Assembly: GCA_958295945.1 (NCBI GenBank) | Contig: OY282386.1 | Coordinates: forward strand, 2,170,001-2,234,000 | Direction of reading: 5' to 3' | DNA: 64,000 nt | Origin: Candidatus Poribacteria bacterium | GTDB lineage: Bacteria; Poribacteria; WGA-4E; WGA-3G | In this document: in pieces, positions 18,301 through 26,399 of the stretch | How positions within the stretch are numbered: the first letter of the stretch is position 1 | Layout: each line of letters begins with the position of its first letter | The notes under the pieces: model-generated | The model's database searches: none | What the model was told of the DNA's origin: nothing | What the model saw: only the letters and a program-made list of their open reading frames with translations | Program-made: the position numbers and the translations under genes

Positions 18301-18952
18301 TGACATGATGGATGAAATTGAGAAATTGAAAGCTGAATTGGCTGCAATGGGAGATATCAATCTCAAGGCAATTGAAGCACATGAGGAACACAAGAAGCGA
18401 CTGGATTTCCTTGTTTCACAACGTGAAGACGTTCAACAATCTATACAATCCTCATATCAAGCAATACAAAAAATTAACGAAACATCATGTGAAGTGTTCC
18501 TGAAAACATTCGAACAGGTAAAAACCAATTTCCAAGAAGTTTTTTCCCAACTCTTTGGTGGTGGTGAAACAGAATTAAGATTGACTGATGAAACAAATCT
18601 ATTAGAATCGGGAATTGATATTATCGCTCGTCCACCGGGTAAACGTCCACAGAGCATTACACAACTTTCTGGTGGTGAACGTTCACTTGTTGCAATCGGG
18701 TTGTTGTTCGCTGTTTTCAAAATAAAACCGAGTCCTTTCTGTGTGCTTGATGAAGTAGATGCAGCACTTGACGAAGCAAACGTACTCCGTTTCACAAATC
18801 TCATCCGCGCATATTCGGACAACACCCAGTTCGTCATTATCACACATAACAACCGCACAATGGAAATAGCAGACGTAATGTATGGTGTTACAATGGAACA
18901 GGCAGGAATGTCAAAAATCGTCTCTGCAAAGTTTTCAAGATTGATAGCATAA
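15341..18952 (+). CDS. smc: Chromosome segregation protein SMC
   Basis: 1203 aa, full length for bacterial SMC, the ATPase that with ScpA/ScpB compacts and resolves sister chromosomes. Start is TTG at 15341, preceded by TAGGAGGAAAA; the conserved N-terminus HLKSIKIRGFKSF begins directly after it. Walker A is GPNGCGKS at 31-38, followed by a coiled-coil arm to about 500. The hinge spans about 510-670 (GVVAELIQTQNDYEVAIEVSLG, GGHTEQRKTGLLSR) and the second arm runs to about 1050. The ABC signature LSGGERSL lies near 1108 and Walker B CVLDEVDAALDEANV near 1132. No scpA or scpB is adjacent. It is followed 25 bp later by the deoxyhypusine-synthase-like gene. Confidence 0.97.
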   Translation: MHLKSIKIRGFKSFAEEVDLLLEPGITTIVGPNGCGKSNVSDAIRWVLGEQSPRALRCTSMRDLLFNGGSNFNPAQKASVTLALTNISEKLSIQSPDVEVCRQLTRDGESSYLINQTACRLRDISELFMDTGVGVDAYSVMEQSKIDMILNVRPEERRFLFDEVAGITKSKHNKKTALRKLEETKQNLVRINDVIQELERETESLKSQAEQAERYKSLKEQQQKLELGLAYREYEKLAVEHLEAQNKLNELINQVSEANQDIQEAEDRVESASIKRSELDTAIATAQEKKNEIEGQIDKIERQLVVYKENQINIAQQRQRALQTLESLKTQHIHLQTQKKERLQEKKRKEASLKIEESRVSGRKQLLQELSTRIDNTNQTIQEAQNDLQETIAELSHLQNKRTSIEDKVTNTQNSLDRLKENSDTLNAELKTANDNREEIQHAATKLDADIIQIETEKEKVEATFNETQDALRQIDTRIRGLQDTLGINQTQHRTLTQMQASYRGYYAGVSAIMQAKEHYPEQFSGICGVVAELIQTQNDYEVAIEVSLGSAIQNVIAETADDADAGIRFLKKHNAGRVTFIPLDIIRRRNFTDDALLDEPGVIGVAEDLVDFDYIYQPAVQHLLGNTLVIDNLDNAISLKRRCNPNARLVTLEGELINTSGAITGGHTEQRKTGLLSRTNELDVLQTKIDELTKLVNQTEQKRKSYAATIAQAQQSRQSFSTQWQDKKIERAAITKDIEQIDQNIVRIEKQIAENEVENRQHEETADLSRDEQLQLYEKIEELTKKRTQNENRIKRVTESIDSDKRKQDEVANEVQENEIFLAGQHGIIDGMSTELEGFDDREIQIEEEMKKQQDIINNDEQTKQDISDQIREAERKFLQIQGDFAEAEAEYDELVEERDELVIEIENLQKDMRGTRRLYEKQNRARTQLEIKTTQLEMRIKSNSTRILDKYQVSIEELPKPMLNVSNSENETNTYEANQSEINEIDMMDEIEKLKAELAAMGDINLKAIEAHEEHKKRLDFLVSQREDVQQSIQSSYQAIQKINETSCEVFLKTFEQVKTNFQEVFSQLFGGGETELRLTDETNLLESGIDIIARPPGKRPQSITQLSGGERSLVAIGLLFAVFKIKPSPFCVLDEVDAALDEANVLRFTNLIRAYSDNTQFVIITHNNRTMEIADVMYGVTMEQAGMSKIVSAKFSRLIA

Positions 18953-18977
18953 CAATTCAATAATACAATAACAACCC

Positions 18978-19940
18978 ATGTTTGATCGTTCCCAACTCAA
19001 TATCTTACCATTATCAGAACGCCAACATAAAATGACTGTAGAGGACATTTACGAGTTAGATGCCAAAACACCTCCTTATGAAAATGAAAATATCAACATC
19101 GTTGCTGAGCGGATAGTCCAAGCACGGAAAAACGGTAAGGAAGTCATCTGGATGATGGGGGCACATGTGATGCGACGAGGAAACTCACGTTATATTATTG
19201 ACCTGTTGAATAAACATGTGATAACAGCTATTGCAACAAATGGGGCATGTGCAATACACGATTTTGAACTGGCACATATCGGAGCAACACTTGAAGACGT
19301 TGAGTTATATATAAAGGATGGCAAGTTTGGCAACTGGGAGGAAACTGGACGTTATCTGAACGAAGCAATTATTAGAGGATATGAATATAAAATCGGTTTT
19401 GGTGAAGCAATCGGTAGACTGATTGCCCTCGACGAAGAGGATATCGTCTTTCCACATGATGACATAAGTATATTTGCTGCAGCTTACCGTTTAGGCATGC
19501 TTATAACGGTTCACAAGGGTATCGGTTACGACATAACAGACCAACATCCTGCTGCAGATTATGCCGCAATAGGTTGGACAACAGGAGAGGACTTTCTAAG
19601 TTTCGTCTCCGTTGTTTCTCGTTTGGAAGGAGGCGTTTTCCTAAACTTAGGTTCAGCGGTAATGGGACCAGAAGTCTATCTCAAGAGTCTATCCATGGCA
19701 CGAAATATCGCAGCACAACGTGGTGAAGATATTCGGAATTTCACGACTGCTAACTTTGATCTAATCGATTTCCCAGATTTTCAGCAGGAAGGAAAGCCAA
19801 CAGAAGCACATTACTATCACCGTCCAAAGAAGACAATCCTTATTCGAACAGTAAAAGACGGAGGAGAAAGCTACCACATTTCAGGTGATTTTTCTGAGAC
19901 AATCCCACGTCTATATCAATTGATTCTCAAATATAGTTAA
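18978..19940 (+). CDS. Deoxyhypusine synthase-like family protein
   Basis: 320 aa. Segments such as VIWMMGAHVMRRGNSRYI, ATNGACAIHDFELAHIG, FPHDDISIFAAAYRLG and TVHKGIGYDITDQHP resemble, in order and spacing, the NAD-binding fold of the deoxyhypusine synthase superfamily (COG1899-type). Bacterial members are mostly uncharacterised, and some act as homospermidine or related aminobutyl transferases. The Lys needed for the enzyme-imine in true deoxyhypusine synthases is not evident at the expected place, so eIF5A-type modification should not be assumed. It lies 25 bp after smc and its TAA forms the first bases of a repeat. Confidence 0.5.
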   Translation: MFDRSQLNILPLSERQHKMTVEDIYELDAKTPPYENENINIVAERIVQARKNGKEVIWMMGAHVMRRGNSRYIIDLLNKHVITAIATNGACAIHDFELAHIGATLEDVELYIKDGKFGNWEETGRYLNEAIIRGYEYKIGFGEAIGRLIALDEEDIVFPHDDISIFAAAYRLGMLITVHKGIGYDITDQHPAADYAAIGWTTGEDFLSFVSVVSRLEGGVFLNLGSAVMGPEVYLKSLSMARNIAAQRGEDIRNFTTANFDLIDFPDFQQEGKPTEAHYYHRPKKTILIRTVKDGGESYHISGDFSETIPRLYQLILKYS

Positions 19941-20083
19941 CCCAAGTTGCCACCTATTATTTCATGGAGGGGTTTGTAACCCCGATTTATATGAAATGGC
20001 ACCAAAATATGCAGAAATCCTTTGTTTCTTCGTTCAATAAAGTAATTTGATGATTAATATTCAGTAAGTAGCAACTTAGGTTA
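19938..20083. repeat. MITE-like element exactly filling a convergent gene junction
   Basis: The ends TAACCCAAGTTGC (19938-19950) and GCAACTTAGGTTA (20071-20083) are inverted copies matching at 12 of 13 positions. The left TAA is the stop codon of the upstream gene, and the right end stops one base before the recG stop codon. Its left half is shared with 15248-15299. A stem formed by the ends could help terminate both convergent transcripts. Confidence 0.65.
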
Positions 20084-20084
20084 G

Positions 20085-22823
20085 TTAACCAACTGAGGCA
20101 ATATCTAAATGTGCTTTCCAGTGCGCATTTAGCATTTTCTTCATCAACTGATGTTCAGGTCTTTCAAGATGAGGATCCTCTTTTATCAATTCAATCGCTT
20201 CTTTTTTTGCTGTTTCCAATAGTGTGGCATCACTAATAATATTGGCAATCTTGAATTTTGGTAGACCTGACTGACGTGTGCCGAAGAATTCTCCGGGACC
20301 ACGAATATTCAAATCCTCTTCGGCAATAACAAAACCATCATTAGACCGAATCATCACTTGAATTCTACGATACGATTCATCTGTTTTTGGTGTAGCAACA
20401 AGATAACAAAAGGATTTATCACTACCTCTACCGACTCTACCGCGCAACTGATGAAGTTGTGCTAAACCAAACCGTTCCGCATTTTCAATGACCATTAGAG
20501 TCGCATTCGGCACATCAATACCGACTTCAATGACAGTTGTTGATACCAATATATCAAGTTCTTGTGCATTAAACTGCGACATTATCTCCTGTTTTTCAAC
20601 GGATTTCATCTGTCCATGTAACAATCCAACGCGCAACTGTGGAAAGACATCTTTCTGTATGTGCTCAGCCATACTCGTCGCAGCTTTCAACTCCTCCAGT
20701 TTTTCGGATTCTTCTACAAGTGGATAGACTATATATGCCTGTTTGCCTCTTTTAATCTCACGCTGAATTTTATTGTATAACTCTGAACGATCTTTCTCCT
20801 TTACCCATCTCGTATCAATCTTCTGTCTACCGGGTGGCATCTCATCAATCACAGAGATATTGAGGTCACCATATATCGTTAAGGATAATGTCCTCGGTAT
20901 AGGTGTAGCAGTCATAACCAATACATCAGGTTCATACTTATCCTCGCTGCTCTGCCCATCTGCTGACTTTGCTTTTCCCATGAGTGTTGCCCGTTGCATC
21001 ACACCAAATCTATGCTGTTCATCAATTATAACAAGTCCAAGTTTGTGGAATTCAACACCCTCCTGAATTAATGCTTGTGTGCCGACGATAATGTTTGCTG
21101 ATCCATCGATAATTGCAGACAATGCATCTTCACGTTCAGCTTTTGGCAGATCGCTTTTGAGTAGCACTACCTCTACACCCAGAGGCGTTAACAAGGATGA
21201 CAAATTCTGGTGATGTTGTTCAGCAAGGATTTCAGTTGGTACCATAATAGCACCTTGATAGCCGTTTTCAATTGCACATATCAACGCCATCGCAGCGACG
21301 GCAGTTTTACCTGAACCGACATCTCCTTGAATAAGACGGTTCATCACACGTTGGCTTTGCATATCTCCACATATTTCATTGAAGACCCGTTTCTGAGCAT
21401 TTGTCAAGGAAAAAGGTAAGGAATCAACAAACTTCTTTAGAAGATAACTTTCATTTTCTCTATTATTATGTATCGCAAACATAATACCTTTTTGTGATGT
21501 TCTGTTGTCCTTTCGCATCTCCATTCCAAGGCTCAGTAGAAAGAATTCATCAAAAGCGAGTCTACGTTGAGCAGCCTGTCTATGTGCTTCTGATGATGGA
21601 TAATGAATCTCATGTATTGCTTGTTGACGGTCAAGTAATGCGTGTTTTTTTCGTAGTGAGAGAGGGAGGATTTCTGAGATTTCATCACCATGTTGGTCCA
21701 AGGCATTCCGGACAGCAGTTCGCACCATTCTTGCAGTTAGCTTCGCAGTTAAAGGATATTTTGGGACGATTCGCTTGGTATGAATAAGATTGTCTTCTTC
21801 AAATATCTCAAATTCGTAATCTGTTGTTTGGATTTCATTATAACGTCGAGTGAATTTGCCGCTAATCACCACCTCAGTATCAGCTGGCAGAATTGATTTG
21901 ATATAACCGATTCTCCTACCGAAGTTCACTAATATCGCAACACCAGTACCATCATATATCGAAACCTTACCAATGCTTTTACGCCCCTTCGCTACAGGAG
22001 GAGTCGTAACATGATTAACAACACGTCCCTGAATAGTCTCTGGTTCACCATCCTCTCTTCTGCCGACACTATATATTTCAACTGTTTTTGATCTATCAAT
22101 GTAGTCTCGTGGATAGTATTCCAACAATCCACCAACAGTATGTATACCTATCTCGTCCGCCAAAATCTCAGCACGTTTAGGACCAATTCCCTTGACATAT
22201 TGGAGAGGGTTGTTGAAAACATCAAGAGATTCTACATCTGTTGATACAGGGGTATCACCAAGTATAACAGGAATATCCTTCTCATCATTTCCATCTGTCT
22301 CTGTTGTTGTATCTGCATCAAATGGTATTAAGGTTTCATTTGCATTCTGTGAATTACTATCTGAAGCAGTGTTATTTGTGGTCAGGTCGATATCTGGTGA
22401 GATGTCCAAATCTTGAAACAGCGGTAAGTTATCATTTTGGTTTGTTGATACCGGTTCTGTTTGTTTCTTATTAATAGGTTTGTTGGTTTTTTTTGAGGAA
22501 GTTGGAATATGTCCAGCATCTTTCTTAGGTAGTGTGTTGTCTAGAGTTTTTCCAGCAAGCGATGCTTCAATCAATTCAGTTGCTTTTTCAATAGCACTTT
22601 TCCGTTCAATAGGTTTAAAATTGACATAATTCTCAAATAGTTCATCTATACGATTGAGAAACTGTGTTTCATCAGAGGTAAGATTGAGTTTCCTTGCATT
22701 TCCAACCCAGAGTCTAACATAATCTCCCATTCCATTGATAACTACATCGTCTTGACAACCCTTACGAATTTCTTGCTGAAACGGACGACAAATGGTAGAT
22801 AAAATTTGCTTATAATCGTTCAT
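20085..22823 (-). CDS. recG: ATP-dependent DNA helicase RecG
   Basis: 912 aa, some 200 longer than typical RecG. The extra length is an N-terminal part (about 1-205) with a helical start and a Gln/Asn/Asp/Thr-rich linker. The RecG core follows: a helix-hairpin-helix-like NPLQYVKGIGPKRAEIL near 212, the OB-fold wedge (IQGRVVNHV near 268), Walker A GDVGSGKTAV near 500, DEQHRFG near 601, ATPIPRTL near 640, VIEVGIDVPNA near 770 and QLRGRVGRG near 795. RecG remodels stalled forks and Holliday junctions. It starts three bases after the stop of the upstream repeat protein, so they are likely co-transcribed. Confidence 0.96.
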   Translation of the reverse strand: MNDYKQILSTICRPFQQEIRKGCQDDVVINGMGDYVRLWVGNARKLNLTSDETQFLNRIDELFENYVNFKPIERKSAIEKATELIEASLAGKTLDNTLPKKDAGHIPTSSKKTNKPINKKQTEPVSTNQNDNLPLFQDLDISPDIDLTTNNTASDSNSQNANETLIPFDADTTTETDGNDEKDIPVILGDTPVSTDVESLDVFNNPLQYVKGIGPKRAEILADEIGIHTVGGLLEYYPRDYIDRSKTVEIYSVGRREDGEPETIQGRVVNHVTTPPVAKGRKSIGKVSIYDGTGVAILVNFGRRIGYIKSILPADTEVVISGKFTRRYNEIQTTDYEFEIFEEDNLIHTKRIVPKYPLTAKLTARMVRTAVRNALDQHGDEISEILPLSLRKKHALLDRQQAIHEIHYPSSEAHRQAAQRRLAFDEFFLLSLGMEMRKDNRTSQKGIMFAIHNNRENESYLLKKFVDSLPFSLTNAQKRVFNEICGDMQSQRVMNRLIQGDVGSGKTAVAAMALICAIENGYQGAIMVPTEILAEQHHQNLSSLLTPLGVEVVLLKSDLPKAEREDALSAIIDGSANIIVGTQALIQEGVEFHKLGLVIIDEQHRFGVMQRATLMGKAKSADGQSSEDKYEPDVLVMTATPIPRTLSLTIYGDLNISVIDEMPPGRQKIDTRWVKEKDRSELYNKIQREIKRGKQAYIVYPLVEESEKLEELKAATSMAEHIQKDVFPQLRVGLLHGQMKSVEKQEIMSQFNAQELDILVSTTVIEVGIDVPNATLMVIENAERFGLAQLHQLRGRVGRGSDKSFCYLVATPKTDESYRRIQVMIRSNDGFVIAEEDLNIRGPGEFFGTRQSGLPKFKIANIISDATLLETAKKEAIELIKEDPHLERPEHQLMKKMLNAHWKAHLDIASVG

Positions 22824-22826
22824 ATC

Positions 22827-24233
22827 CTACCTATACAATTGCTTTAGAAATATATCACCACTATCACGATTACTGTTGCTCCAGATGACAGACACTTTCT
22901 CATCACTAACAGAGACAACGAAGGGAGGAAAATGTTCTCCATCACTGGTAGAAATAGGAACACCTTCTTTATTCAACAACAAATTCCCATCCAAATCTAT
23001 TTTCTGGCTGAAGATCCCATCCACACTTTTTTCACCAAAATCTCCACGATAGTCTAACCATGCAACGAAGAAATGGTCGTCTAGGGTACGCACAATGTCC
23101 GGTCTATCTTGATGACCACCGACTGTGCATATAGGTATGCCATCTTCTTGCCAAAGTAATGTTCCATCAGCCTGAATCCTTTGGGCATATAGGTCTGAAT
23201 AGATGTCACGTTCATCACGCCAAACTACAATTGCCCCGCCATGACCGTCATCAACAATTGCTGGATTCTTCTGAATTCCAGCAGCAGTGCAGATTGGAAT
23301 GCCTTCCTCCTGCCAGAACTTGCTACCATCAGAGGAAACCCGTTGCGCGAATAATTGATCATTAATAAAATTCTCGTAAACCTGCCATACAACAATAATT
23401 CCACCTTCGCCATCAGAAACGACGCGATGCACACCTTGTATCCCATCATTTGGAGTAATTAGAACAGGTTTATCCCAAAATGGTTTTGCATCCAAACTGA
23501 TCCTGTAAGCCATTATGTTCCATTGATCCGTACCAATAACATCCCACCAAACTACATAAAATCCATTCATCTCATCGGGAATTAGAATGGGTTCACTCTG
23601 TAGAGATTCAGAGGGAAATACAGGAATCCCATCGTGTTTCCACATCGGTTCTCCAAAAGCATTCACTCGTTGGATATAAAGATCTTGGAATTCCGTGCTT
23701 CTCCGTTCATCCTCCCACACAAGGACTGCGCCGCCCTCACCATCACTTACTATAGCTTGAGTGGATTGATCTGAAGTATTTACACAGATTGGCACTCCAT
23801 CTTTTTCCCACAACACTTGACCTTCAAAATCTATGGCTTGTGCATAGATATCCCAACTACTGCGTCCACGTCTATCGTTCCAAACTATAATAGCGTGTGT
23901 GTCGTATCCAACCATCCGTAAACGGCGTTGATTATTTGCTGCCAGAGAAATTGGTAGACCGTTCGGTTCCCACAATGCAACATTACCGTTGTCAATATAT
24001 TGTCCGTATACATCCCAATCTTTACCTGTTCTGTAATCTTCCCATATAACAATTAATCCACCCTTTCCATCTGGGACGGCTTGCGGAAATAGTTGTCCAT
24101 CAACAGCATCAGAGACGATTATATCCGCTATTGTTTTTGTAGACTGCATATAGGTGAATAGTCCAAATGTGATGGATATGAGCAACGGAATTAAATGGAT
24201 ATTTAATCGTTGAATAGTGTTTTGGGTGTCCAT
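22827..24233 (-). CDS. Membrane-anchored or secreted protein with tandem beta-propeller-like repeats
   Basis: 468 aa. An N-terminal hydrophobic segment (IHLIPLLISITFGLFTYM, about residues 12-29) acts as signal peptide or anchor. The rest is about seven repeats of 52-60 aa, each built around 'DG.GG.IVVWEDxR....D.YAQRID..G..LW..DGIPIC'. The regular period and WxD/GxP turns suggest a seven-bladed propeller-like fold. Family assignment is uncertain; similar repeats are annotated as hypothetical in related genomes. It overlaps the sixA end by 31 bp and is followed after three bases by recG. A surface or envelope binding role is inference. Confidence 0.7.
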   Translation of the reverse strand: MDTQNTIQRLNIHLIPLLISITFGLFTYMQSTKTIADIIVSDAVDGQLFPQAVPDGKGGLIVIWEDYRTGKDWDVYGQYIDNGNVALWEPNGLPISLAANNQRRLRMVGYDTHAIIVWNDRRGRSSWDIYAQAIDFEGQVLWEKDGVPICVNTSDQSTQAIVSDGEGGAVLVWEDERRSTEFQDLYIQRVNAFGEPMWKHDGIPVFPSESLQSEPILIPDEMNGFYVVWWDVIGTDQWNIMAYRISLDAKPFWDKPVLITPNDGIQGVHRVVSDGEGGIIVVWQVYENFINDQLFAQRVSSDGSKFWQEEGIPICTAAGIQKNPAIVDDGHGGAIVVWRDERDIYSDLYAQRIQADGTLLWQEDGIPICTVGGHQDRPDIVRTLDDHFFVAWLDYRGDFGEKSVDGIFSQKIDLDGNLLLNKEGVPISTSDGEHFPPFVVSVSDEKVSVIWSNSNRDSGDIFLKQLYR

Positions 24234-24700
24234 AAATTGACCAATTTCCCTTTAGTGGACAAATCCAACATTTTCCAATGTTCTATAGGAAGTTGAAAAT
24301 GAGCAATTGCTGCGGTAGGCATCCGATGTAGTTCTCCGGAAAGATGTGAGACAAGTTGTTCCATTGTAGGGTTGTGTCCCACCACCATGACACACTGATA
24401 TTTGTTGGATAATTCCTGAAGATACTCATAGTAGACACCTGGTGGAGCAAGATATAGGTCATCCAATCTGTTTATCTTTTCGGTGTATCCACAGGCTTTA
24501 GCAACTTTAGATGCAGTTTTTCTTGCACGTTTTGCTGATGAAGTAAGAATACAATCTGGAACTAAACCTTGTTGGTTGAGATGCTTTCCTATTCTTGGTG
24601 CATCCCGTTTACCGCGCTTGTTTAATGGACGATCATAATCGGATAAGGCAGGATTATCCCAACTGGATTTTGCATGTCGTAATATAAGAAGGGTTTTCAT
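24203..24700 (-). CDS. sixA: Phosphohistidine phosphatase SixA / histidine phosphatase family protein
   Basis: 165 aa. LLILRHAKSSWDNPALSDYDRPLNKRG (split here as LILRHAKSSWD then DYDRPLNKRG) carries the catalytic RHxK/RHG-type motif at residues 7-10, with a second His in VMVVGHNPTMEQL near residue 108. SixA enzymes dephosphorylate phosphohistidine on HPt domains or the nitrogen PTS protein NPr. A TATAAT hexamer ends only five bases before the ATG, so the transcript may be leaderless. The -35 region is weak, however, and read-through from the MDR gene 45 bp upstream is equally possible. Confidence 0.88.
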   Translation of the reverse strand: MKTLLILRHAKSSWDNPALSDYDRPLNKRGKRDAPRIGKHLNQQGLVPDCILTSSAKRARKTASKVAKACGYTEKINRLDDLYLAPPGVYYEYLQELSNKYQCVMVVGHNPTMEQLVSHLSGELHRMPTAAIAHFQLPIEHWKMLDLSTKGKLVNLWTPKTLFND

Positions 24701-24745
24701 GTTTAATTATACTGTCTGTCGTTAGGTTGGAAAGTATCTACAACA

Positions 24746-25756
24746 TTATACCTGGGTCCAATCCATGATGACACCTAAGTATTTGTCTTTATGATCTGTC
24801 AAACCATCATAAGCAGATTGCGCATCTTCTGGGTTAATTACATGTGTTAGCAATTCCTCAACCTTAAACTTACCATCCACAATGAGTGAATAAACTATTT
24901 GCGAATTTCGTTCAAGTGAGTGTTTTGATTCACCTGAGTGCATTGTTGGAAACACCCATTCATGCGCGCTTTTTAGGGAAATTGCACCTCTACCTATGAG
25001 ATGAGTATAGTTGAAAATGTCCGTAACATTCGTGACATATTCACCGCGAGGTGATCCGAGAAGGATTACCTCTCCTTTTCTTCCTGTCAGTTGATAGGCT
25101 AATTCTACAAGGCGTGGATTGCCAATTGCTTCAACGGTAACCACCGCTTTGTTACCTCCAGTAATCTCATTAACCCTTTCATGGACATTTTCTTTATCAG
25201 GATTGATCAAGTGCTTTATCCCACAATTACGAGCAATTTCTATACGTTCAGGTACGCGTTCTACACTAATAACATTCATTCCTGCTAAGTTGAAGAGTTG
25301 TGATGCCGAATTACCTACTAACCCTAAACCGATGATGACAACCGTATCACCAAATTCTGCAGAGGACACACGAAGTGAAGTCATAGCAACCGTTGCCATA
25401 CGCACAAAAGGGACCAGTTTGGCATCTATCTCTAATGGAGGTTTGAATGATAACATTATGGATGAAGTTTTAACAATAGAGGCGTGTGAACTATAGCAAA
25501 AGACAAAATCACCAACTGCACACTTTGTTACTTGCTCACCAACTTTTAGGACCTCGCCAATAGCCGTATATCCTGACCCGTGGGGAAACCGAGTACCACT
25601 TTCTAAGCCGGTAAATCCTGCTCCTTCTGTGCCGGGACTGATTAGACTGTAATGTGTTTTGAGTAATATTTGATTAGGTGCAAGTGTTTCGTCCAGTTCA
25701 AAATCCGCTAAGGTTGCCACTCTTTGTTCAGGCATGATAATCTGTTTGCCTTTCAT
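24746..25756 (-). CDS. Medium-chain dehydrogenase/reductase (zinc-type alcohol dehydrogenase-like)
   Basis: 336 aa. The N-terminal GroES-like domain contains HYSLISPGTEGAGF and GSGYTAIGEVLKVGEQV. The nucleotide-binding part has VIIGLGLVGNSASQLFNLAG near residue 140 and VEAIGN, GEVILLGSP further on. The usual structural zinc cysteine cluster is not seen and the catalytic Cys/His positions are altered, as in the branch annotated 'zinc-binding alcohol dehydrogenase' beside PhyH or Gfo/Idh genes in Planctomycetes and Poribacteria. It would oxidise or reduce an alcohol or sugar with NAD(P). Substrate is unknown. Confidence 0.82.
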   Translation of the reverse strand: MKGKQIIMPEQRVATLADFELDETLAPNQILLKTHYSLISPGTEGAGFTGLESGTRFPHGSGYTAIGEVLKVGEQVTKCAVGDFVFCYSSHASIVKTSSIMLSFKPPLEIDAKLVPFVRMATVAMTSLRVSSAEFGDTVVIIGLGLVGNSASQLFNLAGMNVISVERVPERIEIARNCGIKHLINPDKENVHERVNEITGGNKAVVTVEAIGNPRLVELAYQLTGRKGEVILLGSPRGEYVTNVTDIFNYTHLIGRGAISLKSAHEWVFPTMHSGESKHSLERNSQIVYSLIVDGKFKVEELLTHVINPEDAQSAYDGLTDHKDKYLGVIMDWTQV

Positions 25757-25915
25757 AAATCGTTCCTCACACTGATTTTTTCTTTTTCAATAGGTATTTC
25801 AATATCATAGCAAAGCAAATACTCTCTGTCAAGATGTTCGCAGTTATAATTAGGGTCATTTAGTTTTCGGTTTTTCTTGTATTTTTCACAAATGCTAAAT
25901 TATCCAAGGCGGTAT

Positions 25916-26000
25916 GTGCGGTTTCCTAACCGCACTGAATTTGTGCTAAAACCTTCCATGGTCAGTTTCCTCACCGCACCATAGGCGTCAATTTAGCGAT
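25916..26000. repeat. Palindromic repeat with GTGCGGTT hairpin and GCGTCAATTTAGCG end
   Basis: GTGCGGTT-TCCT-AACCGCAC at 25916-25935 is a perfect 8-bp stem. Downstream, GGCGTCAATTTAGCG (about 25986-26000) is the reverse complement of blocks at 14188-14205 and 47970-47986, marking a dispersed family. Confidence 0.6.
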
Positions 26001-26041
26001 TCTTTTTGTTAGACGCATTTGAGATAGTCCAAAACTGCCAT

Positions 26042-26163
26042 CCATTGTAGAGCGGGGTCTCCGTGCCCCGCCGAAATCTACTACATTCAAACAATGTGCG
26101 GGGCACGGAGACCCCGCTCTACAATGGTTGGTGAGAAGTTAGTGATAAAATCTTTACACACCC
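26042..26163. repeat. Perfect 30-bp inverted repeat with adjoining terminal motif
   Basis: The arm at 26042-26071 (starting CCATTGTAGAGCGGGGTCTC) is repeated exactly in reverse complement at 26098-26127, separated by 26 bases. Directly after it, 26127-26163 reads GTGAGAAGTTAGTGATAAAA then TCTTTACACACCC, the reverse complement of the ends found at 5583 and 13411. Confidence 0.8.
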
Positions 26164-26399
26164 TATTCATTCTTGATGGAAAGATCTCTTACTCCGATTT
26201 CACACAATCATACTTATTTATTGAGTTTCAATAACGATTTAGAATTAATCCCTAATTCACACATCAACAAATCACGTTAATTCTAAGCACTCATCTATCA
26301 ATATTTGAAACACGTTTGTAGTCGCGTAATTCACTGTCTCTAATACATTCTAGCTCAAAAGAAAATTCATAAATAGAATCAATATTTCTAAATTCTCAA

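Larger units (their letters stand above)
25757..26399. other. 643-bp intergenic region filled with palindromic repeats
   Basis: No gene is supported here. The stretch contains a GTGCGGTT / AACCGCAC hairpin region (25916-26000), a perfect 30-bp inverted repeat (26042-26127) and the inverted terminal motif of the 827-bp element (26127-26163), followed by AT-rich sequence without recognisable signals. Confidence 0.65.

Noticed and set aside
19968-20068. tRNA or small RNA gene in the recG convergent gap
   Set aside because: No cloverleaf can be drawn; the sequence is explained as a repeat element.
24701-24745. Independent promoter for sixA
   Set aside because: TATAAT is perfect but lies five bases from the ATG and no acceptable -35 sits 16-18 bp upstream, so I did not annotate it as a promoter.
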